From the NCBI GenBank assembly GCA_025060595.1, contig JANXBX010000005.1, positions 62,001-126,000 on the forward strand: 64,000 bases of DNA. Direction: 5' to 3'. The position numbers and the translations under genes were made by a program. Below are positions 16,723 to 26,412 of the stretch, one piece after another (the stretch's first letter is position 1; every line of letters begins with the position of its first letter). Under the pieces are notes generated by a model. It was not told the DNA's origin and did no database searches. It was given only the letters and a program-made list of their open reading frames with translations. Source of the stretch: Synergistota bacterium (GTDB lineage Bacteria; Synergistota; GBS-1).

Positions 16723-17935
16723 GATAAGAACATATCTTGAGGAAAAGCGTGACAGCATGGTTAAGAGTTTATGTGATATAATTTCCGTTCCTGCTCTTGC
16801 ACCTGAGGCTGGTGGAGATGGAGAGATGAAGAAAGCTAAAGTAGTTGTTAGGAAAGCTAAAGAACTTGGTCTTCCACTTCCACGGTGGTATGATTGCTTG
16901 GATTGGAGAGTTAGTGATGGAGCTCGACCAAATTTTATTATCACTATTGAAGGAGAGGATAAATCTAGAACCTTTTGGTTAATAACGCATTTAGATGTAG
17001 TAGCTCCAGGAGATTTAAGATTGTGGGAAACTGATCCATTCAAACCTGTTGTAAAGGGAGGAAAGGTTTTTGGCAGAGGCGCTGAAGATAACGGTCAAGA
17101 AATAGTTGCAGCTCTGTATGCTCTTTCTTTTTTAATCAGGGAAGGGATAAAGCCCAAAATTAACGTTTCCCTTGCCTTTGTTTCTGACGAAGAATCTGGA
17201 AGCAATTATGGTATGTTGCATCTTCTTAAGCAAGGTGTATTTAAAAAGGGTGATATTGCATTGGTTCCTGATGCTGGTGAGTCAGACGGTCTTTTCATTG
17301 AGGTTGCAGAGAAAAGCATGCTTTGGCTTAGGTTTACTTTAGGGGGAAAGCAAGCCCATGCTAGTATGCCTCATGAAGGGCTAAATACAAATTTTATAGC
17401 CTCTAAGATAATAGTTGAGCTTCATGAGGAGCTTTATAGAAAGTTTGATCAGCAAAACGAGCTTTTTATTCCTCCTTTTTCTACTTTCGAGCCTACTATG
17501 AGAGAGAAAAACGTAGACAATATAAATACCATACCTGCAAAGGATGTTTTTTACTTTGACTGTAGGATAATCCCACAAGTTAACATTGATGAGGTTTTGA
17601 GTTATATAAAGGAAAAAGCAGAGAATATAGCCTCTTCTTATGGAGCTACATTAGAATTAGAGGTAATAAATAGAAGTGAAGCTCCTCCTTATCAAGGAGT
17701 CGAGAGTCCAAGCTTAGAGCTCTTAAAAGCTTGTATAAGAAAAGGAATAGAAGGAGAGCCTCGAATCGGGGGTATAAGTTGGATCACGTTGGCTACCTTT
17801 CTTCGAAAAGAAGGTATAGATACTCTTGTTTGGAGTAAGCGAGATAATACAGCAAGTCGCCCCAATGAATATTGTCGTGTAGATAACTTGCTTAAAAGTG
17901 CTGAAATCTTTATACTTATGATGCTTGGTATTTAA
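16712..17935 (+). CDS. M20 family metallopeptidase/deacylase (ArgE/DapE type)
   Basis: 407 residues with M20 metal-site motifs: LITHLDVVAPGD, GRGAEDNGQE, the catalytic SDEESGSNYG, PDAGESDG, and a dimerisation domain starting near GGKQAHASMPHEGLN. A late His-type ligand region is replaced by KRDNTASRPNEY, which is seen in some DapE-like members. It probably removes an acyl group from an N-acyl amino acid or cleaves a dipeptide in the cytoplasm; substrate is not predictable. GGAGGTAGAAG precedes the ATG. Coupled to the upstream racemase-like gene by overlap. Confidence 0.88.
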   Translation: MLTRIRTYLEEKRDSMVKSLCDIISVPALAPEAGGDGEMKKAKVVVRKAKELGLPLPRWYDCLDWRVSDGARPNFIITIEGEDKSRTFWLITHLDVVAPGDLRLWETDPFKPVVKGGKVFGRGAEDNGQEIVAALYALSFLIREGIKPKINVSLAFVSDEESGSNYGMLHLLKQGVFKKGDIALVPDAGESDGLFIEVAEKSMLWLRFTLGGKQAHASMPHEGLNTNFIASKIIVELHEELYRKFDQQNELFIPPFSTFEPTMREKNVDNINTIPAKDVFYFDCRIIPQVNIDEVLSYIKEKAENIASSYGATLELEVINRSEAPPYQGVESPSLELLKACIRKGIEGEPRIGGISWITLATFLRKEGIDTLVWSKRDNTASRPNEYCRVDNLLKSAEIFILMMLGI

Positions 17936-18393
17936 TTTATTACTTTTCTTCCCTCCCCTTCTTCCTTGGAGAGTAAACTTTTGACGTTTTCCTTAGGAAC
18001 TCCTGCTTGGTGAAGGACCTCTTCATTTACATAAATAGGACTTTTCGTTCTTAGTGCAATAGCTATAGCGTCACTCGGACGAGAATCCATTACTACAAGT
18101 TCTCCGGTTTCCTTTTGTAGATAGAGATTTGCGTAAAATACATTGTTTTCAAGCTTTGTAACTACAATTTTCTGAAGATTGATCTTAAGACTGTCGAGCA
18201 TGTTTCTAATTAGATCGTGGGTTAGTGGTCGGAAAAAGAAATTACCGTTTAATGCATCCCATATTGATCTTGCTTCCATTGGTCCTATGCCTATAAGTAA
18301 GGCTTTTTCTCCCTCTAGTTCCTCTAATAGTACGAAAAACCCTCCCTCATTAGGATCCATTAAAACTCCCGAGATGTGTACTACTTTTTCCAT
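17932..18393 (-). CDS. DUF151 bifunctional nuclease family protein
   Basis: About 153 residues with the DUF151 core: LLIGIGPMEARSIWDAL, RPLTHDLIRNMLDSL, and the conserved VMDSRPSDAIAIALR followed by PIYVNEEVL. Characterised relatives from plants and Mycobacterium have RNase/DNase activity, and the Thermotoga homologue is structurally known; the cellular role is open. The ATG at 18393 has AAGGGGG 8 bases upstream; an in-frame GTG at 18402 is less likely. Its stop overlaps that of the convergent M20 gene. Confidence 0.92.
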   Translation of the reverse strand: MEKVVHISGVLMDPNEGGFFVLLEELEGEKALLIGIGPMEARSIWDALNGNFFFRPLTHDLIRNMLDSLKINLQKIVVTKLENNVFYANLYLQKETGELVVMDSRPSDAIAIALRTKSPIYVNEEVLHQAGVPKENVKSLLSKEEGEGRKVIN

Positions 18394-18417
18394 TTCTTTC
18401 ACCCCCTTTCTAGAGAG

Positions 18418-18441
18418 ATTATATCACACTTGTGATATACT
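18418..18441. promoter_or_regulatory. Palindromic divergent promoter pair (DUF151 gene / SpoIVB-like gene)
   Basis: Eight-base arms ATATCACA and TGTGATAT with a 2-base centre at 18421-18438. Leftward this gives TGATATAAT (TATAAT complement at 18418-18423), rightward TGATATACT (18436-18441), both extended -10 elements, with no clear -35. The layout matches that at 11327-11352. The palindrome could also bind a dimeric regulator. Confidence 0.6.
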
Positions 18442-18476
18442 TTTTATAAAGCTAAGAATTAAGGAGGTGCTTTTAA

Positions 18477-20237
18477 GTGTTTTTGAAGAGGGTGTGTATT
18501 TTTATTTTTTTGCTTTTTTTCTTTTCCTGTAGCTATGCTTTGTGCATCGAGATTATGCCTCTTAAAGAAGTTAAACCTGGAATGATTGGAGAGGTCAGAA
18601 CTGTATTTAAGGGAATCGAAGTAAGGAGCTTTCCAGTTGAAGTTATAAGTGTAATAAAGTCTTCAAGAGGGGATCGTCACTTTATACTTATTAGAGCGTA
18701 CGGTCCTCTTATTGAAAAGCTTGGAGGTATAGCTGCTGGAATGAGTGGAAGCCCTGTTTACATAAAGGGTAAGATTATTGGAGCTATAGGGTATGGGTGG
18801 AAGATGAGTGATCATCGTCTTGGGTTAGTTACTCCTATAGAGGAGATGATAAGAGTTTGGGATAAAAAATACTTACCTGAGAACTTAAATTGGGATGTGA
18901 TTTTGAGGGAGAGGAGATCAGAGGAAAATCCTGAAACTGAGGAGAAGGAGAAAATCGTTATGATAGCCTCTGGTTTGAGCCCAAGGGGATTTTCGATGAT
19001 AAGTTCTGATTTTGAAAGGTATGGAGTTAGGTTTGTTAGTGTTCCTATCTCTGGGGAAATAAAGGTTGCAAGAGATGTTAAGCTCGTGCCTGGAGCTGCT
19101 GTAGGGGCTCTTCTTTCCTGTGGTGATATTAACATTGGAGCCATAGGGACCTTAAGTTATCTAGATGGGGATAAATTTCTCGCTTTTGCTCATCCATTTA
19201 TGTTAAGGGGTAATGTAAATTATTTTTTGACTACAGCTTATATTCATGAGTGTATATCTAGTATAGAGTTTCCTTTTAAGCTTGGAACTCCTGGAGATAT
19301 AGTGGGTGTAGTTACACAGGATAGAATTGAAGCTATAGGTGGAGTTTTAAGGCGTTATCCCTTAAGTATACCTATAAGCTTCTATGTCAAGAGTTTAGAT
19401 GAGGGTAAAGAGAGAAAATCCTTTGTTAGGGTAGTCTATGATGATGGTATACTAGATAAGTTGCTTAAGGCTATTTTCTTGAGTACATTTGATCTGGGAT
19501 GGGGCAGAGTTGGAGATGGAACCGTTAAGCTAAAGTATAAATTGGAGGGCAGAAACATCCCCTATGTTGTTGAAAGGACTAACTACTTCTACAGTGGTGA
19601 AGATGTCTCGAAGGAAGCTTTTGAGGCCTTTAAGAGGGATTTCTTTTTGATATTATATAACGAATTTGCTGAGGTTTTTCCTTTGGGGGTTACTATAGAA
19701 GCGGAATTTACTGCTCAACCTAAGGTCTTATGGATAAAGGATGTTAAAGTTGCAAAGAAGGAGATCTCAAGGGGGGAGGAGTTGATAGTTAAGGTAAAGC
19801 TCCTTCCTTATAGAGGTAAAGGCACTGAGAAGGAAGTTAAGCTTAGGATTCCAGAGGATTTTCCGCAAGGAAAAGCTATACTAATGGTTAGAGGTGGAGG
19901 TATATATCCTCAGGGCAAAAATAAGGGGGATAAGAAGGAGGAAAAGGTTTATAAGAATCTTAAAGATCTTTTGGATGATCTTAGGAAAGAGGAAAATAAT
20001 AACGAGGTTATAGTTGAGATTGTTTCTAGCGGGGATAGAGCGAATGCTCAGGATAAAGAAGGTAAAGGGAAATTGAATAGTAAGGATGAGGAAAACGATG
20101 AAAGTGTAGAGAACAATGAAGATTTAGAGGAATCTGAAGATGAACAAAATCGTGAGAAGAAACATCAAGTTAAGGTTGTCTTTGATACTGATTTTTATGT
20201 TGAGGGATATATAGAAAAGGAGGTTAATATTAAATAG
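18477..20237 (+). CDS. SpoIVB-like (S55 family) exported protein with acidic tail
   Basis: 586 residues. A hydrophobic signal sequence (residues 7-22, with a possible lipobox-like FFFSC) is followed by a SpoIVB/S55-like region: PGMIGEVRTVFKGIEV, then GGIAAGMSGSPVYI (about 83-96), IGAIGYGW and LGLVTPIEEM. GMSGSP is the serine-protease-type motif of the family. Relatives in sporeformers cleave a membrane complex in sigma activation, but no sporulation gene is seen here. A large middle domain follows, and residues about 480-560 are rich in Glu, Lys and Asn and look disordered. GTG start with AAGGAGGTG 8 bases upstream. It precedes the mla genes and may act on envelope proteins; that is inference. 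Confidence 0.8.
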   Translation: MFLKRVCIFIFLLFFFSCSYALCIEIMPLKEVKPGMIGEVRTVFKGIEVRSFPVEVISVIKSSRGDRHFILIRAYGPLIEKLGGIAAGMSGSPVYIKGKIIGAIGYGWKMSDHRLGLVTPIEEMIRVWDKKYLPENLNWDVILRERRSEENPETEEKEKIVMIASGLSPRGFSMISSDFERYGVRFVSVPISGEIKVARDVKLVPGAAVGALLSCGDINIGAIGTLSYLDGDKFLAFAHPFMLRGNVNYFLTTAYIHECISSIEFPFKLGTPGDIVGVVTQDRIEAIGGVLRRYPLSIPISFYVKSLDEGKERKSFVRVVYDDGILDKLLKAIFLSTFDLGWGRVGDGTVKLKYKLEGRNIPYVVERTNYFYSGEDVSKEAFEAFKRDFFLILYNEFAEVFPLGVTIEAEFTAQPKVLWIKDVKVAKKEISRGEELIVKVKLLPYRGKGTEKEVKLRIPEDFPQGKAILMVRGGGIYPQGKNKGDKKEEKVYKNLKDLLDDLRKEENNNEVIVEIVSSGDRANAQDKEGKGKLNSKDEENDESVENNEDLEESEDEQNREKKHQVKVVFDTDFYVEGYIEKEVNIK

Positions 20238-20983
20238 TAAATCTTTTAGAACATGTAGGAAAAGCCTCTTTGCTTCTATTTAGAATATTTAAATGGGTTT
20301 TGAGAGGGAAGTGGGAGTTTTCCTCATTAAAGGAGCAAATGTCTCGAGTTGGAGTAGACTCCCTTCCACTAATAGTAATTACCTTTGCTTTTGCTGGAAT
20401 GGTTATAGCAGTTCAAATGGTCGATCAGTTTATAAGATTTGGAGCAGAAAGTCTCATTGGTGGTATAATTGGCCTTTCTATTTCAAGGGAGCTAGCCCCT
20501 GTTATGACTGCTCTAATAGTCACTGGGAGGGTGGGAGCTTCCTTTGCAGCTGAAATAGGTACAATGAAGGTAACTGAGCAGATAGATGCCCTTGAGGTGA
20601 TGGGGGTTGATCCAGTTAATTATCTGGTAGTTCCTAGATTTCTTGCATGTACATTCATGCTTCCTGTACTAACTATTTTTAGTGACTTTGTTGGTATAAT
20701 AGGGGGATACTTTGTGGTCATGACAAGAGAAGTCAATGTCATGGTTTATAAAACTTCTTTAAGTGAACTTATGGATCCTATTGACGTTATCGGCGGCTTG
20801 ATTAAGTCAAGTGTTTTTGGAGGAACGATAGCATTGGTTAGTTGTTACGCTGGTATGAATGCTTCTGGAGGTGCGAGAGGGGTTGGAGTGATGACCACAG
20901 CTGCTGTCGTGGTTTCCAATATGCTTATTTTGGTACTTAACTATTTTCTCTCAGTATTAATATTTTCTTTGAGGGTTATATGA
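20234..20983 (+). CDS. mlaE: MlaE-type phospholipid ABC transporter permease
   Basis: A membrane permease of the MlaE/YrbE family with about five helices and the conserved stretches GLSISRELAPVMTALIVTGR, GTMKVTEQIDALEVMG and PRFLACTFMLPVL. It forms the inner-membrane core of a phospholipid transporter with MlaF and MlaD. The start is uncertain: a TTG at 20270 would remove LLEHVGKASLLLFRIF, which matches the N-terminal helix of MlaE proteins. The frame is open back to an ATA codon at 20234, which sits 10 bases after AAGGAGG, and a stop lies just before. I therefore extend the gene to 20234. The stop overlaps mlaF as ATGA. Confidence 0.9.
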   Translation: MVNLLEHVGKASLLLFRIFKWVLRGKWEFSSLKEQMSRVGVDSLPLIVITFAFAGMVIAVQMVDQFIRFGAESLIGGIIGLSISRELAPVMTALIVTGRVGASFAAEIGTMKVTEQIDALEVMGVDPVNYLVVPRFLACTFMLPVLTIFSDFVGIIGGYFVVMTREVNVMVYKTSLSELMDPIDVIGGLIKSSVFGGTIALVSCYAGMNASGGARGVGVMTTAAVVVSNMLILVLNYFLSVLIFSLRVI

Positions 20984-21732
20984 TAGTTGTTGACTCTGTT
21001 AAGAAAAGATTGGGAGGAAAAGAGGTATTAAAAGGTATATCTTTGGAAATTTTTGAAGGAGAAGCTTTTGTTATCATAGGCCCATCTGGTTGTGGTAAAT
21101 CTGTGCTATTGAAGAACATAATGGGGCTTATAAAACCTGATGAGGGTAGAATAATAATAAACGATGTCGATATTACTAAAGCTTCCCGTGAAAAGCTTAT
21201 GGAGGTAAGGAGGTCGATGGGTGTTGTTTTTCAGGGAGGAGCCCTTTTTGATTCTTTAACTGTTTTTGAGAACGTGGCTTTTCCTTTGAGAAAACTTTTA
21301 AATCTTCCTGAAAAAGAAGTAAGAGAGAGGGTTAAAATTGCTTTGGAGAGAGTTGGCCTTGAGGGAGTTGAAGGTTTTTATCCTGAAGAGCTTTCTGGTG
21401 GTATGAGAAAGAGAGTTGCTTTTGCTAGAGCTGTAGTTTCTATGCCTAGGATACTTCTCCTAGATGAACCTACCACAGGTTTAGATCCGGTTACTTCAGC
21501 TACTATAGATGATTTGATAATTAATCTTAAAAGAAGCCTATCTCTGACTTTAGTTATGGTTACTCATGACATGAGAAGCGCTTTCAGAATAGCTGATAGG
21601 CTTGCTATGCTTTATGATGGTTTTATAGTTTTGCAAGGTAATGCTAAAGAATTGAAGAACGGAGAAAATCCGTTCATAAAGCAGTTTCTTGAAGGGAGTC
21701 TGGAGGGACCTATATGCGTGAAGTTAGCTTAG
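20980..21732 (+). CDS. mlaF: MlaF-type phospholipid ABC transporter ATPase
   Basis: 250 residues with all ABC ATPase motifs: Walker A GPSGCGKSVLLKN, Q-loop VVFQGGALFDSLTV, signature LSGGMRKRVAFARA, Walker B ILLLDEPTTGLDP and switch His in VTHDM. The Q-loop and signature spacing are those of MlaF/Mkl proteins. It powers the MlaE permease at the cytoplasmic face. The start ATG overlaps the mlaE stop, and its 3' end overlaps mlaD by 19 bases, indicating tight translational coupling. Confidence 0.96.
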   Translation: MIVVDSVKKRLGGKEVLKGISLEIFEGEAFVIIGPSGCGKSVLLKNIMGLIKPDEGRIIINDVDITKASREKLMEVRRSMGVVFQGGALFDSLTVFENVAFPLRKLLNLPEKEVRERVKIALERVGLEGVEGFYPEELSGGMRKRVAFARAVVSMPRILLLDEPTTGLDPVTSATIDDLIINLKRSLSLTLVMVTHDMRSAFRIADRLAMLYDGFIVLQGNAKELKNGENPFIKQFLEGSLEGPICVKLA

Positions 21733-23012
21733 GCTTAGTCATAGTGCTTTCTCTTTTAGCTTTGGGAACAATGATATTTTTGACAGGAGAGCTACCCTGG
21801 GAAAGAAAGGGGCACACTTTGATAACCGCTCGTTTCGATTATGTAGGAGGACTCAAGGAGGGAGATGCAGTTAGAGTTGCTGGGGTAAAGGTTGGAAAGG
21901 TTCTTTCTATTTCTATAGGTGATGACGGAGTATATGTAGTTATGATGCTTTCTCCAGAGGTAAGGCTTAGAAAAGGTAGTTTATTTACCATAGGAACTGC
22001 TGGAATAGTGGGCGAAAAGTATGTGGAGATCATACCTCAATTTGAGGGGGAGCCTTTTAAACCTGGTGAAAAGGTTGAGGGGATCTCACCTTATAGGTTT
22101 GAAGAGCTTTTAGGTGAGCTAAGGTTGTCTATACAGAGATTTGGGAGAGTCATGGATGAGGTTGAGAAGCTTATAGGGGATGAAGCTTTTAGGAGGTCTA
22201 TAAAGGAGGGGACACAGAGGTTGAATGAAGTTCTTGAGGAAGCTAAGGAAAGCCTTGAGAAATTCAAAGTAGCCGCAAGCAACATTGATGAAAAGGCTTC
22301 TAAGCTTATGGATGAGCTGAGACTAACGGTTTCGGAAAACAGGAAAGATATCAAGGCTTTGGTTGAAAATCTCCGTTTAACGAGCGAAAGGCTTAGGGAC
22401 TTCGCTAGTAGGTTTGCTACACCTGAAAATGTTCAAATGTTGGAGGAGACTTTGCTTTCTATTAAAAAAGCAGCAGAGGAGATTTCTTCCTTAGCTAGAG
22501 GGTTTTCGGAAAGTGATATAAATAGGACAGTAGAGGATGTTAAGTTTACCGTAGAGGAGACGAAGAGGGTAGTAGAGAGAATTAAGACCTTAAAAGTTGA
22601 AGGAGGGGCAAGATTTAGGTATGGTAAGTCTTCATTTGTAGCGGAAGAGGAAGGGTTTACTGATGTATGGTTCAGGTTGGAGCTCCCTAATGAGCAAGAT
22701 AGCTTATTTGTGGCTATTGATGATTTAGGAGGAGAGAATGAATTTAGCTTCCTTCTTGAGAAAAAGATAGGGAGGAATTTTTCGCATAAGTTTGGAGTAA
22801 TAAGGGGGGAGCCTGGCTATGCTATCTTTCACCAGGCTTCCCCGAGGTTTTCTTGGGAATTCACTTTGCGTAATGTTAAGGAGTTTGAGTTGGACCTCTC
22901 TTTGTGGTATAGGCTATTTTATAGCAACGAGAGAAAACTCTTCCTTTTTAGCAGGTTTGATTATCAAAGTGGTGAGTTGAGACCTTCTATAGGTATAGAG
23001 TATAGGTTTTAA
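21714..23012 (+). CDS. mlaD: MlaD-type MCE protein with C-terminal outer-membrane-like beta domain
   Basis: 432 residues. An N-terminal membrane helix (about 3-22) is followed by an MCE domain (about 35-110) with FDYVGGLKEGDAVRVAGVKV and GTAGIVGEKYVEIIP. A long helical, coiled-coil region spans about 120-290. The last 140 residues alternate polar and hydrophobic residues like beta strands and end in Phe (IGIEYRF), as in outer-membrane barrels. Such long MlaD proteins with a terminal barrel are known from Veillonella, where one protein bridges both membranes. The first two parts are secure; the barrel is inferred from sequence pattern. No MlaA, MlaB or MlaC gene is nearby. Confidence 0.88.
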   Translation: MREVSLGLVIVLSLLALGTMIFLTGELPWERKGHTLITARFDYVGGLKEGDAVRVAGVKVGKVLSISIGDDGVYVVMMLSPEVRLRKGSLFTIGTAGIVGEKYVEIIPQFEGEPFKPGEKVEGISPYRFEELLGELRLSIQRFGRVMDEVEKLIGDEAFRRSIKEGTQRLNEVLEEAKESLEKFKVAASNIDEKASKLMDELRLTVSENRKDIKALVENLRLTSERLRDFASRFATPENVQMLEETLLSIKKAAEEISSLARGFSESDINRTVEDVKFTVEETKRVVERIKTLKVEGGARFRYGKSSFVAEEEGFTDVWFRLELPNEQDSLFVAIDDLGGENEFSFLLEKKIGRNFSHKFGVIRGEPGYAIFHQASPRFSWEFTLRNVKEFELDLSLWYRLFYSNERKLFLFSRFDYQSGELRPSIGIEYRF

Positions 23013-24340
23013 CTTTCAAAGAAAACTTTATACCCCTTTATTGCCGAAAAAAGATCTGCTTTACTCGAAATTTCGAAGGGCGAGTGCATGTTAAGTAAAG
23101 GTGGTCCACAGTCCACAACTTCTACTCCAAATCTTGCTAGAAACTTGGCTACGGTTCCTCCTCCACCTTCATCAACCTTTCCTAGCTCGGCTGCCTGCCA
23201 AGCTATATTATTTTCATTGAATAATCTTCTTATCCAGCCCGTGTATTCCGCATCAGCTTCGCTTCCACCGGCTTTTCCTCTTACGCCAGTAAATCTTGAT
23301 ATCGCAATTCCATATCCAAGTAAAGCTGCGTTTTTTATCTCGTGAACCTCCTCAAAGAGAGGGTTAACCGCAGCATGAACATCTGCTGAGATGGCCTTAC
23401 TATTCCAAAGGGTTCTCTCAAGAATGAGATTAGACGAATTCCCTTCCCATTCTTCAAGAAGCTCTATTACCCACTTCCTTAGGATATTTGACTCTAGTCC
23501 GCTTATTCCAAAGCTTCCGATTTCCTCTCTATCAGCTAATATTAGGAGTATAGAGTGTTTGGGTTTTTCTACTTTCAGAAAGGCTTCTATTCCAGCAAAT
23601 GCGCATATCCTATCATCTTGGCCATATCCTCCTATCATACTTTTATCAAAGCCTATATCCTGAGCTTTATAAGCTGGGACCGCCTCAATATCGGAGCTAA
23701 CAAAATCTTCTTCCTCGATATCGTATTTTTCCTTTAATATCTTCAAAATTTTAAGTTTAACTTTTTCCTTTTCCTCTTTTTCTTCCTCTATAGGCATGTT
23801 TCCAACTACGATGTCAAGGGTTTCTCCTTCTATGAATTCCGAGGCTTTTTTTTCCATCTGCTTATAAGCTAAGTGAGGTAGCAGATCAGGTATTACGAAT
23901 ACAGGATCTTCGCTTTCCTCTCCTATTTTCCATTCTATGATTTTGCCGTTTTCCTTTACTATCCTTCCGTGAAGAGATAAAGGTATGTTAAGCCACTGGT
24001 ATTTTTTGATACCGCCGTAATAATGAGTTTCAAATAAAGCTATGCCATGCTTTTCATATAAAGGATGTACTTTAAGATCTATTCTTGGTGTATCTACGTG
24101 AGCTGCAACTATCCTTAGACCTTCTTCTAGGGGAAGTTCTCCCTTAAGTGCTACTCCTATTATTTTTTCTTTAAGCTTGAATATCCTATGGGCTTTTTCT
24201 TTAAGGGCTTTTTCAGCATATCTTATAGCTTCCCATTCTGTCTTAACATTATTTAAAAACTCTTTAAATTTTTCACCAATTTTATAGCTTTCTTCTCTTT
24301 CCTCGGGAAGAAGCTTTTCCCATGCGCTTTTTCTCTTCAT
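23009..24340 (-). CDS. M18 family aminopeptidase (aspartyl aminopeptidase type)
   Basis: 443 residues with the M18 metal and catalytic motifs: [42 protein letters not shown] and [15 protein letters not shown]. These cytoplasmic tetrahedral zinc enzymes remove N-terminal, often acidic, residues from peptides. A Glu/Lys-rich insert lies at about residues 185-205. Its start overlaps the stop of the upstream chemoreceptor gene by 4 bases (ATGA), so the two are co-transcribed. Its stop overlaps that of mlaD on the other strand. Confidence 0.94.
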   Translation of the reverse strand: MKRKSAWEKLLPEEREESYKIGEKFKEFLNNVKTEWEAIRYAEKALKEKAHRIFKLKEKIIGVALKGELPLEEGLRIVAAHVDTPRIDLKVHPLYEKHGIALFETHYYGGIKKYQWLNIPLSLHGRIVKENGKIIEWKIGEESEDPVFVIPDLLPHLAYKQMEKKASEFIEGETLDIVVGNMPIEEEKEEKEKVKLKILKILKEKYDIEEEDFVSSDIEAVPAYKAQDIGFDKSMIGGYGQDDRICAFAGIEAFLKVEKPKHSILLILADREEIGSFGISGLESNILRKWVIELLEEWEGNSSNLILERTLWNSKAISADVHAAVNPLFEEVHEIKNAALLGYGIAISRFTGVRGKAGGSEADAEYTGWIRRLFNENNIAWQAAELGKVDEGGGGTVAKFLARFGVEVVDCGPPLLNMHSPFEISSKADLFSAIKGYKVFFES

Positions 24341-26361
24341 GCTTCGACCTCCTTTATTTGGGTTTCTTCTATCTTAAATTTTGAGATGGTTTCCTTCACG
24401 AACCTTGATATTTCCCTGAGTTCTGAAGCTGTGGAGGCTAGCTCTTCGCTAGAGGCGGTTATTTCTTGAACGCTTGCTGAAACATCCTCTATTGCTTGAG
24501 CGTTCTTTTCTGCTTTTACGCTCACTTCATTTATTATTTTAACTACTTCTTCTGAAGTTTTAACTTCTCTCGAAATTATATCCTCAAGGTCATCGATAAG
24601 TTTTTTGGTTTCACTTACTGAGGATATTATAGCTTCTACAGCAAGCTTTGATTCTTCTACTAAGCTTGTTCCCTTTTCTACAGCTTTACTGCTTTTGATC
24701 ATGCTTTGAACTGCTAATTCGGTGTCTTTTCTTACCTCCTCGATAAGCTTTGATATCTGCATTGCTGCTTGTCCAGAAGCTTCAGCAAGTTTTCTAACCT
24801 CTTCAGCAACTACAGCGAATCCTCTCCCTGCTTCTCCGGCTCTTGCTGCTTCTATAGCCGCATTTAAAGCTAACAGATTAGTTTGATCAGCTATACTTGT
24901 TATTAGATCGACTATTTGACTTATCTCTCTAGATCTATCTCCAAGTTTTTTTACAGCCTCTGCTGTTGAAAGAACCTCTCTTCTAATTTCGCTCATGTTT
25001 TCAATTACGTGTTGAGAGGCTTCCTTTATTTTGATAGAAGCATCTTCAGCTTTAGCAGATGCATTTCCTGTAGCTTTCACATTTTTGTAAGCTGATTCTA
25101 CTATATGGGAAAGGTTAGTTAGCGCTTGAGAGGCTTGCAGTAACTCTTCTGTTTGCTTTTTGGTGTTTTCTGTAACTTCTATGATTTTTTCTGATGTTGT
25201 AGAGGTAGCTTTAGCATTTTCTTCGCATATGTTTAATAAGATAGAGGAAGATTCGTCAAGCTTGAGGCTTCTTTGTGTTACACTGCTTATTATATCCCTA
25301 AGCGAGTTTATCATAGAGTTTAAGCTTTCACATAGGTCTCCTACTTCATCCTTTGTTAGCTTTGGTATGTAAAAAGAAAGATCTCCCAGTGCTGCTCTTT
25401 GAGCTAATCCCATAAGTCTTCTTATAGGGTTTACGATACTGTTTCCAAGTAAGATACCAATGAGAAGAAAGACAATGGCGATTACGATGCCGGCGAAAAT
25501 GGACTTCTTTCTGATCGAAGATAATGGAGAAAGGATTTCTTCAAGATTTACGCCTGTTGCTACAGCTAATTTTATATCTCCGTTCTCAATATAATTTACC
25601 GCTACAAATTTTTCCTTTCCCTGAAATGCGTATCTACTGACCCTTTTTTGATTGGTTAGATCGTCTTCAAGCTTATTTAAGTTAAGCTCGCTTAAGGTTT
25701 TCCCAATATTTTCTAGTTTTGGATGGTGAACCAGCAAGCGTTTTTTAAGATCTACTATATAAGGATAAGCGCTTTCAAAACCTGTTTTGCTCTTAAGGTC
25801 TTCTTCTGATTTTTTAGTTACCTGAGATATGCTTGAAAAACGTAAAATTCCGATAAGTATTCCAAAAGTTTGAACGGGGTGTGAGAGAGCTATTCCAAAC
25901 TTTTCCTCTTTTAAGTTTAGATCCAATACATTGCTTATAAAAGCTTTACCCTCTTTTCCTAAGCTTAAAGCCTTTTCTACTACTTCCCTAGGTATCTTTA
26001 TGCTCTCTTCGTTTGTAGCTATCATTTTACCATTCATGTTGTAAAGCTGAAAAGCTAGAAATGAGGGATCTTCTTTAACTATCCTCATCATATCTCCTAT
26101 GGCGGTTTCTGCCATATTTATAGATATAGCAGTTAAGAAAGAACCTCTTCCACTATATTCTTTCACACTTCTAAGCTTTTCTTCAATAAATGAAGAAATT
26201 TTAGTAGCTATAAAGTCTCCCATGATGCTAAAGAACCTTATGCTTAAATTTTCCACAGTTTGTCCGCTTGTATTTACGCTTATAAATGTGGAGACTCCTA
26301 AGGGGACTAAAACGCTTATGAGTACTAAAATTAATATCTTGAGGCGCAAGGAGGTTCTCAT
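24337..26361 (-). CDS. Methyl-accepting chemotaxis protein
   Basis: 674 residues: first membrane helix (about 8-30), a periplasmic Cache-type sensor (about 35-285, with [20 protein letters not shown]), second helix (about 288-310), HAMP domain (about 310-365) and a cytoplasmic signalling domain whose hairpin tip reads [20 protein letters not shown] and [13 protein letters not shown]. It senses a small ligand and signals through CheW/CheA. No CheR-binding pentapeptide is at the C-terminus. It is placed between the TRAP transporter and the M18 peptidase, which hints at an amino acid or peptide ligand. The upstream AGGGGGTG is suitably spaced from the ATG. Confidence 0.95.
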   Translation of the reverse strand: MRTSLRLKILILVLISVLVPLGVSTFISVNTSGQTVENLSIRFFSIMGDFIATKISSFIEEKLRSVKEYSGRGSFLTAISINMAETAIGDMMRIVKEDPSFLAFQLYNMNGKMIATNEESIKIPREVVEKALSLGKEGKAFISNVLDLNLKEEKFGIALSHPVQTFGILIGILRFSSISQVTKKSEEDLKSKTGFESAYPYIVDLKKRLLVHHPKLENIGKTLSELNLNKLEDDLTNQKRVSRYAFQGKEKFVAVNYIENGDIKLAVATGVNLEEILSPLSSIRKKSIFAGIVIAIVFLLIGILLGNSIVNPIRRLMGLAQRAALGDLSFYIPKLTKDEVGDLCESLNSMINSLRDIISSVTQRSLKLDESSSILLNICEENAKATSTTSEKIIEVTENTKKQTEELLQASQALTNLSHIVESAYKNVKATGNASAKAEDASIKIKEASQHVIENMSEIRREVLSTAEAVKKLGDRSREISQIVDLITSIADQTNLLALNAAIEAARAGEAGRGFAVVAEEVRKLAEASGQAAMQISKLIEEVRKDTELAVQSMIKSSKAVEKGTSLVEESKLAVEAIISSVSETKKLIDDLEDIISREVKTSEEVVKIINEVSVKAEKNAQAIEDVSASVQEITASSEELASTASELREISRFVKETISKFKIEETQIKEVEA

Positions 26362-26401
26362 TATGGTTTCACCCCCTATTAGGTTGTTTTAGTTCTATAA
26401 A

Positions 26402-26412
26402 AGAGTATATCA
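26402..26412 (-). promoter_or_regulatory. Extended -10 promoter for the chemoreceptor gene
   Basis: Reading leftward, TGATATACT (TATACT complement at 26404-26409) overlaps the dctM stop codon and lies about 45 bases before the chemoreceptor start. The -35 is poor, but the TG of an extended -10 is present. It would give the receptor and peptidase genes expression independent of the TRAP operon. Confidence 0.5.

Noticed and set aside
18421-18438. CRP/FNR binding site
   Set aside because: The half-sites are inverted relative to TGTGA-N6-TCACA (here TCACA-N2-TGTGA), so it is not a standard CRP site; overlapping -10 elements explain most of the symmetry.
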